Shown one piece after another: positions 51,801-60,290 of a DNA stretch of 64,000 nt. Source of the DNA: Selenomonas sp. AE3005 (GTDB lineage Bacteria; Bacillota; Negativicutes; Selenomonadales; Selenomonadaceae); NCBI RefSeq assembly GCF_905233635.1, contig NZ_CAJODG010000002.1:1-64000 (forward strand), written 5' to 3'. How positions within the stretch are numbered: the stretch's first letter is position 1; every line of letters begins with the position of its first letter. The notes below the pieces were generated by a model that made no database searches, was not told the origin of the DNA, and saw nothing but the letters and a program-made list of their open reading frames with translations. Made by a program: the position numbers and the translations under genes.

Positions 51801-53172
51801 GGTAGGGGAACGCAACTGTGCGGCTGATATCAAGGGCATCGTGCCCATGCGCGCCTTGACTGCCGGTAAGGATGAATGGCTGGATGATTACGAACAGATT
51901 CAGCTGACGGTGGGGCTGGAGAATGCAGATTTATCTCTGCTGCCCACCTTATCGCCGCAAATTGACTGGGCTATGGGGGCTACTGCCGGTGACATAAAAA
52001 TACATGGCACCCTGGCACATCCGCTGATTGATGGCAGTATTCAGATTCCCGCTGGCGCCATGAAACTGAAATTCCTGGATTTACCGGTTACTGATATGGC
52101 AGCCAAGGTAAAATTTACTGGGAATAAAGTGACAGTTGAAGAATTTTTTGGTAAAATGGGCGGTGGCACATATAATCTGCAGGGAAATTTGACTATGGAT
52201 GGCTGGCAGCCGGAACATTACGATTTTTCGCTGGTCTGCAATGCACTGGGGATAAAGAGTAAATTCTTTACCGGGCCATTGAATGCGGAGTTCCATCTGG
52301 GCGACACGAACTTTTATGGACGTCAGATGCCCAAGATTTCCGGTAAAGTTGATTTCCATGATTGCCAGGTTTCGGTGCCGACAATACCGGATAGTGATGG
52401 CGACATGCCGGAAATGGTCTTTGATGTTCAGGTCAATGTCGGCAAAAAGGTGCATTTTTATAGTGCATACCTCTATGACCTCTATCTGGACGGGGCTTTC
52501 CATGTGGGCGGCATAACGAGCCATCCCAAAATGTCTGGCAGCTTAAAAGTTAAGCGCGGCGGCACCATAAATTATTTGAAGACAGAGTTCAACATCCGGC
52601 AGGGTGTGGCAAACTTTAATCAGGTGGCGTCCTTTATGCCCAGCATTGATTTCTTTGCTGATACCAGACTGACGCAGGCCAGGGTGTTCTTGTCGGTGAA
52701 GGGCCCTTTGGGGGCGGCCAATATGAGGTTGTCCGCGAGCCCGGCCATGAGCCAGACGCAGATTATTCAGCTGCTCACGCTGCGCGATGCCTATAGACAC
52801 GGGCAGACGAATATGAATGCCGGTGATATGCTGGTAGTGGGACTGCAGATGAGTTTCCTGTCGGAAATTGAGTCGGCTATGCGCGAGTATTTATATCTTG
52901 ACCGGCTGGCGATTTCCCGGGGCAATGGCTCAGCTTTCAGCAGCCGCAGCAACACAACGGAAAAAGAAATTAACGAAAACAAATATGATTTTAATATTTC
53001 TATGGGAAAATATATAGCAGACAGAGTGATGGTCAAATACACCCGGGGGTTAGGCGGCGATAATATCAATCGTTATGGGTTCCAATACGACTTAAGTGAT
53101 AACGTTGGCCTGACTTTTGAAAAGGAAAGTGGTGATTATATTATGGGTGTGGAGGCCAGATTTAACTTTTAA
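48817..53172 (+). CDS. tamB: TamB-like translocation/assembly and lipid-transport protein
   Basis: The 1451-residue protein has an N-terminal membrane anchor (WALACGLLIMAVSGFWYY), then an almost entirely beta-rich body of repeated short strands, and the conserved TamB/DUF490 domain in the last 350 residues, ending EARFNF. AsmA-like proteins of this kind span the periplasm as a hydrophobic groove and move phospholipids or help insert outer-membrane proteins. Gene order tamB-bamA here suggests pairing with the Omp85 protein downstream, in place of TamA. The size is in the normal TamB range. Confidence 0.9.
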   Translation: MKVKTWKIWALACGLLIMAVSGFWYYTQTKNFMAAVGGKVSQLASQALETEVEIGEIEVNSLSDIKLHNLTIYDKQAELIARADEARVSYRLLAAVSDPADAVKEISVTGVKAVLTERADGSWNVQDLLSGESSNQEFHGKVTVADGQLTVRRQGQELQLDNVQAAVDMGTYPVAKAKFSANNAGADLAGTATISDSRQIINAKVSGADLANYIRYLPQGLLPDNVVIKGGRIEQGSFNLYRREDNISFSGDVDLREGAVTVEGTDIEHITGHAAFTNEELLLNAQAESNGQKASVHGKIKHLQTVPYMELEAAGEEFDPSRILQNIPYSGGVNFKAKITGAFSNPSIDGRVEVPAGQAMDVPFSGGVAEVRYQDKNLFVRNFAALVMGGKVSGELVLSTENLGYTAHVKVEDLDVAQAAGMVPNLAGAAGRLSADLGGNGIGADMSTLQLYGSASLKNAAYQGLQVDSASASLHLSDDDLQIDYLSLNMPNHSSLGVEGSILDMRGQAKLNLDFYGGHVDLSQFRNIDERIDLSGLADFKGTVRGGRHNPRVEIKFAGNHGRIFKQPYDSLKFAASGSLDGVGIDDFLMEKDGKEVWRAAGSVGFTGDKKINLQLDTMGARMEDIMALIAPDQPLTGNVDNIIKVTGTLDKPQAVGYIHFYRGSYHGMLLSGMDGDYFLENGVLRLQDFHAYSPMIDMVLNGNLITATQALDMEVEAQDIDLKRVQHKLPYEVSGHGTFKGKILGTVQRPEFYGLLDAPQIILNDQVIDNLHGMVKYRNDKFDIDHFGFEQQGGTYDMELSYDTQSEALDGDVVIAGAEISAVAALVNQKTEVISGKADLTAHIGGTAGNPSVKVNGNIEQGLAGGYDIHGVAVDMQLINRILYINQLKGSQGDEGTFAASGTVALDGPIAAKFTAQQLDFGMFTGLAGVKAQGVTGKADIEAELGGYINNPSADVTLKAVNGGIQGAAFDSMTGQVNLKNGLLSVKSLRVNKQVGERNCAADIKGIVPMRALTAGKDEWLDDYEQIQLTVGLENADLSLLPTLSPQIDWAMGATAGDIKIHGTLAHPLIDGSIQIPAGAMKLKFLDLPVTDMAAKVKFTGNKVTVEEFFGKMGGGTYNLQGNLTMDGWQPEHYDFSLVCNALGIKSKFFTGPLNAEFHLGDTNFYGRQMPKISGKVDFHDCQVSVPTIPDSDGDMPEMVFDVQVNVGKKVHFYSAYLYDLYLDGAFHVGGITSHPKMSGSLKVKRGGTINYLKTEFNIRQGVANFNQVASFMPSIDFFADTRLTQARVFLSVKGPLGAANMRLSASPAMSQTQIIQLLTLRDAYRHGQTNMNAGDMLVVGLQMSFLSEIESAMREYLYLDRLAISRGNGSAFSSRSNTTEKEINENKYDFNISMGKYIADRVMVKYTRGLGGDNINRYGFQYDLSDNVGLTFEKESGDYIMGVEARFNF

Positions 53173-53213
53173 TTACGCAGAACATGTATTTACATAACTA
53201 GGAGGTTTGACCT

Positions 53214-55121
53214 TTGAATAAGGGAAATAAAAGGTTTTTAGCTTATGCGGTTGCCCTGGCAACCAGTTTTTCCGCCTTGCCGGGAATGGCTTATGCGGAA
53301 GTAGCGGCAGCGGATAAGTCCGCGGTCCAGACGGCGCAGGAGGCGGCAGCTCCCCAGGGCGCTCCAGCACAGATTGCCGATCAGGGGACTGTTGAGGCAC
53401 AGGGGAAAAATGTAGATCCGCGGACTGAGGAATGGCTCAAGAGCCGTCCGCAGGAGGATGCTATAGAAAAATACGGCAAGGAATATGAAGGCCAGACCAT
53501 TGTAGATACAGTGTTTGATGGTACTACGCCGGCAACGGAAAATACGGCAAAGGCGGCACTTACCATGCGTACCGGTGATATGTTCACGCTCAAGGGGATG
53601 AACAATGACCGGGAGTCTATTTACAACACGGGCTATTTCTATGATTTATTCCCGACCTTTGAAAAGGTGCCGGAAGGTGTGGTTATCACCTACCATGTGC
53701 TGGAAAATCCGGTGTTGAAGAGCATTAACATTACGGGCAACACCGTCATCAAGACGGCGGACCTGCTGAAAAATGTTACGGTCAAAGATGGCGAGATACT
53801 GAACAGCCGCCTGCTGCAGCAGAATATTCAAAGCATCAAGGATGTCTATCGTGAAGAAGGCTATATCCTGGCTAAGGTTACCGATATAAATATTGATAGG
53901 GAAGGCAACCTGACGCTGCGCATAAACGAGGGTACCCTGGAAGGTTACAAGGTCAAGGGTAATACCAAGACCAAGGACTATGTTATCCTGCGCGAAATGC
54001 GGCAGAAACCCGGCGAACCGTTCAATTCCAAGAAGGCACGCCGCAGCATGCAGCGCGTTTACAATCTGGGCTTTTTTGAAGATGTAAATATCAAGATGAA
54101 TCCGGGCGTGGAACCCAATGCTGTAGTTATGGAGCTGGATGTCAAGGAAAAACGTACGGGTACATTCGGTATTGGTGCCGGCTACAGTACCGCTGATGGT
54201 GTTATCGGTATGGTCAGCATTGGTGATACCAACTTCCGCGGTACCGGTGATGCGGTAAGCCTGACCTTTGAAAAGAGCGGCAGCGAGACGGATGCCCGCG
54301 GCTTTACCTTCTCCTGGCGTCATCCCTGGATTGATAAGAAAGAAACCGTCGGCACCCTGCGTATTTACAATCGTACCTACCAATACGATGATTACAACAC
54401 GGATGGCAATTTAGTAGAAAGTTATATGCGTAAGTATTCCGGTGGGGAAATAACTCTGGGCAGACCGGTAAGTGAGTATTCCACTAACTATCTGACTTTC
54501 CGTAACCGTGATGATAAATATGTCCGCCATGTTAAAAATAAGGGGACAGACCGCAGCGGCTACGTCTATGAAGATTGGCGGAAGGATAATTTCGGCCTGA
54601 CCAGAAGTGTTATCTTCAGCCATGTGACGGATACCCGTGATAATGTTTACAATCCTACCACTGGCGGCCGGGTAAGTCTGACCGGTGAAGTGGCCGGTTT
54701 GGGCGGTGACTTCAACTTCCAGAAGTTCACCATTGAGGACCAGCAGTACATCAAGGTGGGGCATGCACAGGTAATTGCCCTGCGCGGTCAGTACGGCGTG
54801 GGCCGTGGTGAGATATCCGAGTTCAACCTGTATAAGGTTGGCGGTCAGAACAGCCTGCGCGGCTATCGTGAAGACCAGTTCCGTGGCACGCGTATGGCGC
54901 TGGCCACACTGGAATACCGGTTCCCGATTGTCAGCAAGGTGCAGGGCGCACTCTTCACTGACTGGGGCGCAGCCTGGGATGAAGGCCTTACGCCGAAAGA
55001 CCTCAAAGGCAGCATCGGCGTAGGCCTGGCGCTCAATACACCGCTGGGGCCGCTGCGTCTGGACTACGGCCGTGGTAAAAATGGCGGCCGCGTACATTTC
55101 ACGGTGGGCGGCACTTTCTAA
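53214..55121 (+). CDS. bamA: BamA-type Omp85 outer-membrane assembly protein
   Basis: The 635-residue protein has a signal peptide (YAVALATSFSALPGMAYA), a poorly conserved stretch, then three recognisable POTRA domains (starting near residues 92, 162 and 240), and a 16-strand-type barrel from about 310. The barrel has the loop-6 motif GGQNSLRGYRED and ends RVHFTVGGTF with the C-terminal Phe. Proteobacterial BamA has five POTRA domains, so three is a reduced set. It inserts barrels into the outer membrane. The TTG start at 53214 follows GGAGG. Confidence 0.93.
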   Translation: MNKGNKRFLAYAVALATSFSALPGMAYAEVAAADKSAVQTAQEAAAPQGAPAQIADQGTVEAQGKNVDPRTEEWLKSRPQEDAIEKYGKEYEGQTIVDTVFDGTTPATENTAKAALTMRTGDMFTLKGMNNDRESIYNTGYFYDLFPTFEKVPEGVVITYHVLENPVLKSINITGNTVIKTADLLKNVTVKDGEILNSRLLQQNIQSIKDVYREEGYILAKVTDINIDREGNLTLRINEGTLEGYKVKGNTKTKDYVILREMRQKPGEPFNSKKARRSMQRVYNLGFFEDVNIKMNPGVEPNAVVMELDVKEKRTGTFGIGAGYSTADGVIGMVSIGDTNFRGTGDAVSLTFEKSGSETDARGFTFSWRHPWIDKKETVGTLRIYNRTYQYDDYNTDGNLVESYMRKYSGGEITLGRPVSEYSTNYLTFRNRDDKYVRHVKNKGTDRSGYVYEDWRKDNFGLTRSVIFSHVTDTRDNVYNPTTGGRVSLTGEVAGLGGDFNFQKFTIEDQQYIKVGHAQVIALRGQYGVGRGEISEFNLYKVGGQNSLRGYREDQFRGTRMALATLEYRFPIVSKVQGALFTDWGAAWDEGLTPKDLKGSIGVGLALNTPLGPLRLDYGRGKNGGRVHFTVGGTF

Positions 55122-55151
55122 GGCATGACAGATGTTTATTTGAAGTTTGCC

Positions 55152-55180
55152 TTGAATAAGAAAAAATAGTTTGTTATAAT
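55152..55180 (+). promoter_or_regulatory. Sigma-A promoter of the OmpH/lpx genes
   Basis: TTGAAT (55152-55157) and TATAAT (55175-55180) are separated by 17 bases. It gives the first ompH-like gene its own transcription start inside the envelope cluster, with a leader of about 75 bases. Confidence 0.75.
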
Positions 55181-55259
55181 AACTTTTATGTATGGGTGTT
55201 TTGTGACACTACATTAGGGAAAAGATGAATCACCCTTTAGGGGAAAAGGAGATTTTACA

Positions 55260-55724
55260 ATGGTTAAATTACAGAAAAAACAGGTTAAAATTGTTAGCAT
55301 TCTTATCGCACTGGCTTTCGTTGGTTCCGTAGTAGCTATGGCTCTGACGCAGTTTGGCCCGAATATGGTCAGCGCAGCCAGCTCCAACGTTGGCGTGGTT
55401 GATTACAGCCAGGTTATGAACCAGCATCCGAAGGTTCAGGCTGCTTCTACGGAAATGCAGACGGCTGTTCAGGAAGCCCAGAAGGAATTTGAAACCAAAT
55501 CCGCTAACATGAACGATAATGAAAAGCGTGACTACTATACGCAGACTCAGCAGCGTCTGCAGCAGAAGAATCAGGAACTCATGGAACCCATCACCAAGAG
55601 CGTTGAGGAATCTGTAAAGAAAGTTGCTGAACAGAAGGGCCTGTCCGTAGTTCTGGAAAAAGGCGCTGTTGTTTACGGCGGTGTAGACATCACTCAGGAT
55701 GTCCTTAAGCAGGTTAGCAAATAA
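55260..55724 (+). CDS. Skp/OmpH-family periplasmic chaperone 1
   Basis: The 154-residue protein has an N-terminal hydrophobic segment (IVSILIALAFVGSVVAMALT) and the OmpH pattern. NVGVVDYSQVMNQHPKVQAA opens the mature domain, and a coiled-coil helical hairpin (about residues 65-115) follows, with the C-terminal strand GAVVYGGVDITQDVLKQV. Skp proteins hold unfolded outer-membrane proteins for BamA, whose gene lies upstream. A hairpin follows the gene. Confidence 0.9.
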   Translation: MVKLQKKQVKIVSILIALAFVGSVVAMALTQFGPNMVSAASSNVGVVDYSQVMNQHPKVQAASTEMQTAVQEAQKEFETKSANMNDNEKRDYYTQTQQRLQQKNQELMEPITKSVEESVKKVAEQKGLSVVLEKGAVVYGGVDITQDVLKQVSK

Positions 55725-55766
55725 GAGCAGTCAGGTACTTCACTGATTGGACTATATAAAGTTTGG

Positions 55767-55800
55767 CAGTACCGAGCAGCAGAGGCGCTCGGTACTGTTT
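55767..55800 (+). terminator. Hairpin between ompH-like genes 1 and 2
   Basis: CAGTACCGAGC pairs perfectly with GCTCGGTACTG, followed by TTTG. The T-run is short, so this is either a weak terminator or an mRNA-processing structure that reduces downstream expression. Confidence 0.5.
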
Positions 55801-55819
55801 GTAAGAGGGGGGAGCGCAG

Positions 55820-56911
55820 GTGCCGGAAACGCATGATGACAGTCAGACAGCTGGCAAAGCACAGCGTCGCCGGAATATTCTGGTTGGCACCGTGGCTGCC
55901 CTTTGTATGATTTTTCTGGGCGCCTGGCTGGCGCGGGAGTTTATTCTGCCCCCAAAACATAGTCAGATGGCTCAGGAAAAGCCGGACACAGGCATCATCA
56001 ACTGGCAGCAGGTTGTGGCTGCGCATCCCGATTATGAAAAATTTACCGCTTTGGACGCAGAATGTCAGCTGCTGGAACTGGAGGTTTCCGATGTAGGGGA
56101 TATGTTGTCCCTGGAAATGCCCCAGCTGCTGGATGAAACGTTTAAAGAGTCAGTCTGGCAGAAAAATGCTGCTGATGTGATCGGCGGCCGGGCCGAGCTG
56201 GAGCGTAAGGCCCAAAAACTGCGGCAGGAATACACCCAGGCCACCGAGGCAGACTTCAATGCGCGGCGGCAGGCGCTCGATGAAGAGTATTTAAATGCGA
56301 TATTAAATCTCAACATCAAGTTGGACAATCAGGCAGCCATGCACAATGCGCTGGATTCGAAACAGGCAATCCAGGAGGAACGGGAAGTCTGGGAGGCGCA
56401 GCGCAGCCAGCTGCAGGCAGAACGTGGGCGGCGGCAGTATGAATTGTGGCAGGCCTACAAGCAGGAAGTTGAAAAATATGTTCAGGATAAGCTGGCTCCT
56501 GAACTGGCACAGTGGCGGGCCAGTCTGCCAAAGCTCCGGGATGAGAAAATGGCGGCTGCGCAACAGACTCGCGCAGCGGCAGACGCACGCAATGCTGACT
56601 TGATGTCCAAGCAACAGGCCATAGCTGAAAAGGTGCAGCAGCGGCTGGCCAAACGGCAGCAGCTGGCCGAAAAGCAGGCAGGACTTGCGGCACTGCATGC
56701 TCATATAATCAATGATGTGGCCGGCAAGGCAGCTAAAATTGCCATCATGCATCATTTTACCCTGATACTGGTTCATCATCCGGCGGCGCTTAACAGTTTC
56801 CTGCCACAGACAGGGAAAGTGCCGGCACTACGGCCACAGGATAGTGTGGTTATTGGCCTGAAGACTCAGGATGTCACTGCCGAATTGGTGCAGGAAATGA
56901 AAAATATTTAA
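55820..56911 (+). CDS. Long OmpH-like coiled-coil envelope protein
   Basis: The 363-residue protein has one membrane segment (ILVGTVAALCMIFLGAWLA), then IINWQQVVAAHPDYEKF, which resembles the start of an OmpH domain. A long Gln-, Ala- and Glu-rich helical region spans about residues 70-300. The C-terminal 60 residues are folded, with AAKIAIMHHFTLILVHHPAA. It is about twice the length of a normal Skp. The GTG start at 55820 follows GGGGGG. Its position between two OmpH-like genes supports a chaperone-like or scaffold function, not shown experimentally. Confidence 0.7.
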   Translation: MPETHDDSQTAGKAQRRRNILVGTVAALCMIFLGAWLAREFILPPKHSQMAQEKPDTGIINWQQVVAAHPDYEKFTALDAECQLLELEVSDVGDMLSLEMPQLLDETFKESVWQKNAADVIGGRAELERKAQKLRQEYTQATEADFNARRQALDEEYLNAILNLNIKLDNQAAMHNALDSKQAIQEEREVWEAQRSQLQAERGRRQYELWQAYKQEVEKYVQDKLAPELAQWRASLPKLRDEKMAAAQQTRAAADARNADLMSKQQAIAEKVQQRLAKRQQLAEKQAGLAALHAHIINDVAGKAAKIAIMHHFTLILVHHPAALNSFLPQTGKVPALRPQDSVVIGLKTQDVTAELVQEMKNI

Positions 56912-56934
56912 AGCAAAGAAAGAAGCGAAAGAGA

Positions 56935-57384
56935 ATGAAATTACGCAAAAAATCTGCGGCGTTCATGGCTGCAGCTATGTTAGGAGCTATGCTGGTCAGC
57001 GGCTGCGGACAGGCGAAAATTGGTTATATAGACGGTGAACGTGTTACTAAGGAAGCTCCGCAGATTAACACGCTGGTCGAGGAGGGCAATAAGAAGATTC
57101 AGGAAGCCCAGACGCAGGCCGGAGAAGAACTGCAGAAAAAAATGCAGGAAAATCCCAACATGAGCCAGGAAGATTTGCAGAAGGCGCAGATGGACAGCCA
57201 GCGTAAGATACAGGGCCTCAACCAGTCCTACTCGCTGCAGCTGAAACAGAAGATAGATGCAGCCTGTGCTGCTGTTATGAAGGAAAAGAAACTTGATGCA
57301 GTAGTGAACAACGCTGCTGACCAGCCGACAGCTGTCAGTGGCGCTGAAGACGTTACTGATGCCGTAATCGCACAGTTGCAGTAA
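56935..57384 (+). CDS. OmpH-like lipoprotein
   Basis: The 149-residue product has a lipoprotein signal peptide (FMAAAMLGAMLVSGCGQ; lipobox VSGC). The mature protein starts with IGYIDGERVTKEAPQI, as in OmpH, and continues as a Gln/Glu-rich helical coiled coil that closes with a strand VVNNAADQPTAV. It is the third OmpH-like gene in a row. A membrane-tethered form would place the chaperone at a fixed site. It precedes lpxD by 18 bases. Confidence 0.85.
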   Translation: MKLRKKSAAFMAAAMLGAMLVSGCGQAKIGYIDGERVTKEAPQINTLVEEGNKKIQEAQTQAGEELQKKMQENPNMSQEDLQKAQMDSQRKIQGLNQSYSLQLKQKIDAACAAVMKEKKLDAVVNNAADQPTAVSGAEDVTDAVIAQLQ

Positions 57385-57402
57385 GATGGGAGTATTAGCA
57401 GC

Positions 57403-58422
57403 ATGAAAAAGACATTGCAGGAAATAGCCGGCCTCGTGGCAGGGCGCATTGTTGGCGACGGGAATATTGAAATCGAGGGTCTGGACAATATTCAGGGTGC
57501 AGGTGCGCATGATTTGACCTTCGCGGTAGAACCACATATCGAGGAAGCTAAAACCTGTAACGCGGCGGCAGTAATGCTGCCGGAGGGCATAACGGATTTT
57601 CCGAAAACAGCTCTGCTGGTGGAAGACCCCAGAGCGGCTTTTGCCAAGCTGTTGGAGATATTTACGCCAAAGCTGCAGCATGAACAGGGTGTCAGCGCCA
57701 AAGCTCATGTCGGCAAAGATGTAAAATTAGGGAAGAACGTTACCATCATGCCTTTTGCCATGATTGATGACCATGCCGTTATTGGTGACAATGTCATAAT
57801 TTACCCCCATACTTATATCGGCCAGTATGCAGAAATCGGTGAAGATACGGTGGTGTACTCCAACGCTACCGTACGCGAGCATTGCCGGGTAGGCAAGCGC
57901 TGTGTGATTCACAGTTCGGCTGTAATCGGTTCCGATGGTTTTGGTTTCACAACCAAAGACGGCGTCCATACCAAAGTGCCACAGGTGGGCATCGTGGTTT
58001 TGGAAGACGATGTGGAAATCGGCGCACATGACGGCATTGACAGGGCCGCCATGGGGGCTACGGTTATTGGTCAGGGCACGAAAATCGATAATCTGGTACA
58101 TATCGGCCACAACTGCAAGATTGGTGCTAACTGTCTTATTGTAGCCCAGACGGGTATTTCCGGCTCCACGACCGTTGGTCATAATGTTACGTTCGGCGGT
58201 CAGGTGGGCACTGTAGGGCACATCAACATCGGGGCAAATTCCGTCTATGCAGCACGGTCCGGGATTATCGGTGATATGCCGGAAGGCGTGTTCTGTGCCG
58301 GTTTCCCTGTGCAGTCCCATACGGAATGGCTGCGCATGCAGGCGTCGATGAAAAAATTGCCGGATATGCTGAAAAAGATAAAACAGCTGGAAAAGCAGCT
58401 GGCTAAGTACGAAAATAAATAG
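57403..58422 (+). CDS. lpxD: UDP-3-O-acylglucosamine N-acyltransferase
   Basis: LpxD adds the second acyl chain to the glucosamine precursor of lipid A. The 339-residue protein has an N-terminal uridine-binding domain, then a left-handed beta-helix of hexapeptide repeats (residues 105-290), with the catalytic-histidine segment LVHIGHNCKIGANCLIVAQ, and a C-terminal coiled coil (PDMLKKIKQLEKQLAKYE). The length is normal. It begins the lipid A gene run. Confidence 0.96.
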   Translation: MKKTLQEIAGLVAGRIVGDGNIEIEGLDNIQGAGAHDLTFAVEPHIEEAKTCNAAAVMLPEGITDFPKTALLVEDPRAAFAKLLEIFTPKLQHEQGVSAKAHVGKDVKLGKNVTIMPFAMIDDHAVIGDNVIIYPHTYIGQYAEIGEDTVVYSNATVREHCRVGKRCVIHSSAVIGSDGFGFTTKDGVHTKVPQVGIVVLEDDVEIGAHDGIDRAAMGATVIGQGTKIDNLVHIGHNCKIGANCLIVAQTGISGSTTVGHNVTFGGQVGTVGHINIGANSVYAARSGIIGDMPEGVFCAGFPVQSHTEWLRMQASMKKLPDMLKKIKQLEKQLAKYENK

Positions 58423-58434
58423 TAATATTGCCAG

Positions 58435-58456
58435 AAGCCCCTGCTTGGGGGCTTTT
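58435..58456 (+). terminator. Short intrinsic terminator after lpxD
   Basis: AGCCCC pairs with GGGGCT around TGCTTG and is followed by TTTTT. The acyltransferase ribosome site starts a few bases later, so termination is probably partial. Confidence 0.65.
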
Positions 58457-58489
58457 TGGTGTCAGCAGGACTTTTTGGAGGCAGGTAAC

Positions 58490-59377
58490 GTGGTATATTA
58501 TGCTCTGAAATTGATAAGCTGGGCAGCTTGCTTATTGCCTCGCGGCCTATGTGAACACTTGGGACAGACCTTGGGCTATATGGGCTGGCTGGCAGTGCCG
58601 GGAAAACGCAAGCAGATGGCCAAGGGACAGGTAATGCGCTGTCTCGGCTGCTCGGAACAGGAGGCAGAGCGCATTGTCAGAGCCAGTACGGTGCGTTTTG
58701 GTTCGATGTTGATGGAGGTGCTGCGCTTTCCGGTGATAAAACGCCAGCCGGATAAGTACGTGCGTATTCAAGGCTTGGAAAAACTGCAGCAAAGTATGGC
58801 GGAGCAAAAAGGCGCGGTAATTGCAGCAGCTCACAGCGGCAACTGGGAGCTTATGGGTGGTGCGTTTGCCATGGCAGGGATTCCGCTGGTCGGGGTAGCA
58901 CAAAAACAGCGTGATGCCGGAGTGGATAAGTTTATCAATGAATACCGCACGCTGATAGGCATGCATATTACTTACAAGACCGGTGTACGGGAAATGTTTG
59001 ATATGCTGAAAAAAGGCTGGGCTATCGGCCTGATTGCTGACCAGGACCCCAACCGTCACGATGGCATTGTGCTGAAATTCTTTGGGCAGTACACTAATTG
59101 CCTGACGGGGCCTGCCTCGATGGCCAGATTCCAGAGTGTGCCCATCCTCACGTCCTTTATGCACCGGGAATCTGATGGCACGCATACGCTGATTGTTGAT
59201 GGCCCTTTTTATGTGGAAAAGACGAAGGACAAGCGGGCGGATATTGCCAAAATGACGCAGTTTTTGAATGACGCCATAGAGGCTCATATCCGCAAGTATC
59301 CGGAAGAATGGTTTTGGCTCCACGACCGCTGGAAGTCCATCCGGGAGGAATTTCCCGATAAACCATGGTTGCAATAG
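58490..59377 (+). CDS. lpxL: Lipid A biosynthesis late acyltransferase (LpxL/HtrB family)
   Basis: The 295-residue protein has an N-terminal membrane helix and the LABLAT acyltransferase motif HSGNWELMGG near residue 118, with His and Glu as catalytic dyad. The later motif RHDGIVLKFFGQ also fits. It transfers a secondary acyl chain to Kdo2-lipid IVA at the inner membrane. The GTG start at 58490 follows GGAGG with good spacing. It is the only such late acyltransferase in the window; whether it adds one or more chains is not visible. Confidence 0.9.
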   Translation: MVYYALKLISWAACLLPRGLCEHLGQTLGYMGWLAVPGKRKQMAKGQVMRCLGCSEQEAERIVRASTVRFGSMLMEVLRFPVIKRQPDKYVRIQGLEKLQQSMAEQKGAVIAAAHSGNWELMGGAFAMAGIPLVGVAQKQRDAGVDKFINEYRTLIGMHITYKTGVREMFDMLKKGWAIGLIADQDPNRHDGIVLKFFGQYTNCLTGPASMARFQSVPILTSFMHRESDGTHTLIVDGPFYVEKTKDKRADIAKMTQFLNDAIEAHIRKYPEEWFWLHDRWKSIREEFPDKPWLQ

Positions 59378-59429
59378 TGGAGGATGTTGGTTAAAATAGT
59401 AGTAATGACTACTATGAGGAGGAATTATT

Positions 59430-60257
59430 TTGCGGCAAACTACACTGGCAGCTGCAGCAGCATATACTGGTGTGGGATTGCATTCCGGTCAGGAAGTGCA
59501 TATGGTATTAAAACCGGCACCGGCGGATACAGGCCTGGTGTTTAAACGCATGGACATTGACGGACAACCCACGATCAAAGCCGTAGCAGCCAACGTTACC
59601 TCGACGTTGCGGGCGACGACTGTTGAAGAAAACGGCTGTAAGGTCTTTACGATAGAACATCTGATGAGTGCCTTTCATGCTATGCAGATAGATAACTGTT
59701 ATATAGAGATTGATGCGGAAGAACCGCCAGTGGCGGACGGCTCTTCCCTGGCTTTCTTTAAACTCATGCAGGAGGCCGGGGTTCAGGAACTTACGGCCGA
59801 ACGCCGGGAGATCGTGATTGACAGGATTTATCGTATTGACGATGAAGAACAGCAGCGCTTTGTCATGGTGCTGCCGTATGATGGTTTCCGGGTCAGCTTT
59901 ACGTCTGTAAATCCCCATAAGCTCATTGGGATACAGTACGAAAACTTTGCGGTAAACCCTGAAACATATGAGAAGGAAATAGCGCCGGCGCGGACGATTG
60001 CCTACGAAAAAGAGATAGAGGCCCTGCAGAAGATGGGGCTTGGTCTCGGCGGCACTTTGGAAAGCGTCATTGTCTACAATGATGAAGGCTGGCTCAATCC
60101 CCTGCATTATGAGGATGAACTGGTAAGACATAAAATTTTGGATGTTATTGGTGATTTGCGCCTGGCAGGACCAATCCGTGGTCATGTCATTGCTGTGGCC
60201 TCAGGTCATGCCTTGAATACGGCGCTGGCTAAGGAAATTCAGAAGAGTTTAGGTTGA
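59430..60257 (+). CDS. lpxC: UDP-3-O-acyl-N-acetylglucosamine deacetylase
   Basis: LpxC performs the committed step of lipid A synthesis. The 275-residue enzyme is zinc dependent: TIEHLMSAFHAMQIDN near residue 77 gives one histidine, HKILDVIGDLRL gives the second histidine and the aspartate, and GHVIAVASGHALN holds the catalytic histidine. EEPPVADGSS contains the catalytic glutamate-region pattern. The TTG start follows GAGGAGG. Confidence 0.96.
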   Translation: MRQTTLAAAAAYTGVGLHSGQEVHMVLKPAPADTGLVFKRMDIDGQPTIKAVAANVTSTLRATTVEENGCKVFTIEHLMSAFHAMQIDNCYIEIDAEEPPVADGSSLAFFKLMQEAGVQELTAERREIVIDRIYRIDDEEQQRFVMVLPYDGFRVSFTSVNPHKLIGIQYENFAVNPETYEKEIAPARTIAYEKEIEALQKMGLGLGGTLESVIVYNDEGWLNPLHYEDELVRHKILDVIGDLRLAGPIRGHVIAVASGHALNTALAKEIQKSLG

Positions 60258-60290
60258 GAAACGGATTATCAGAGAAAGAGGGAAATAAAA

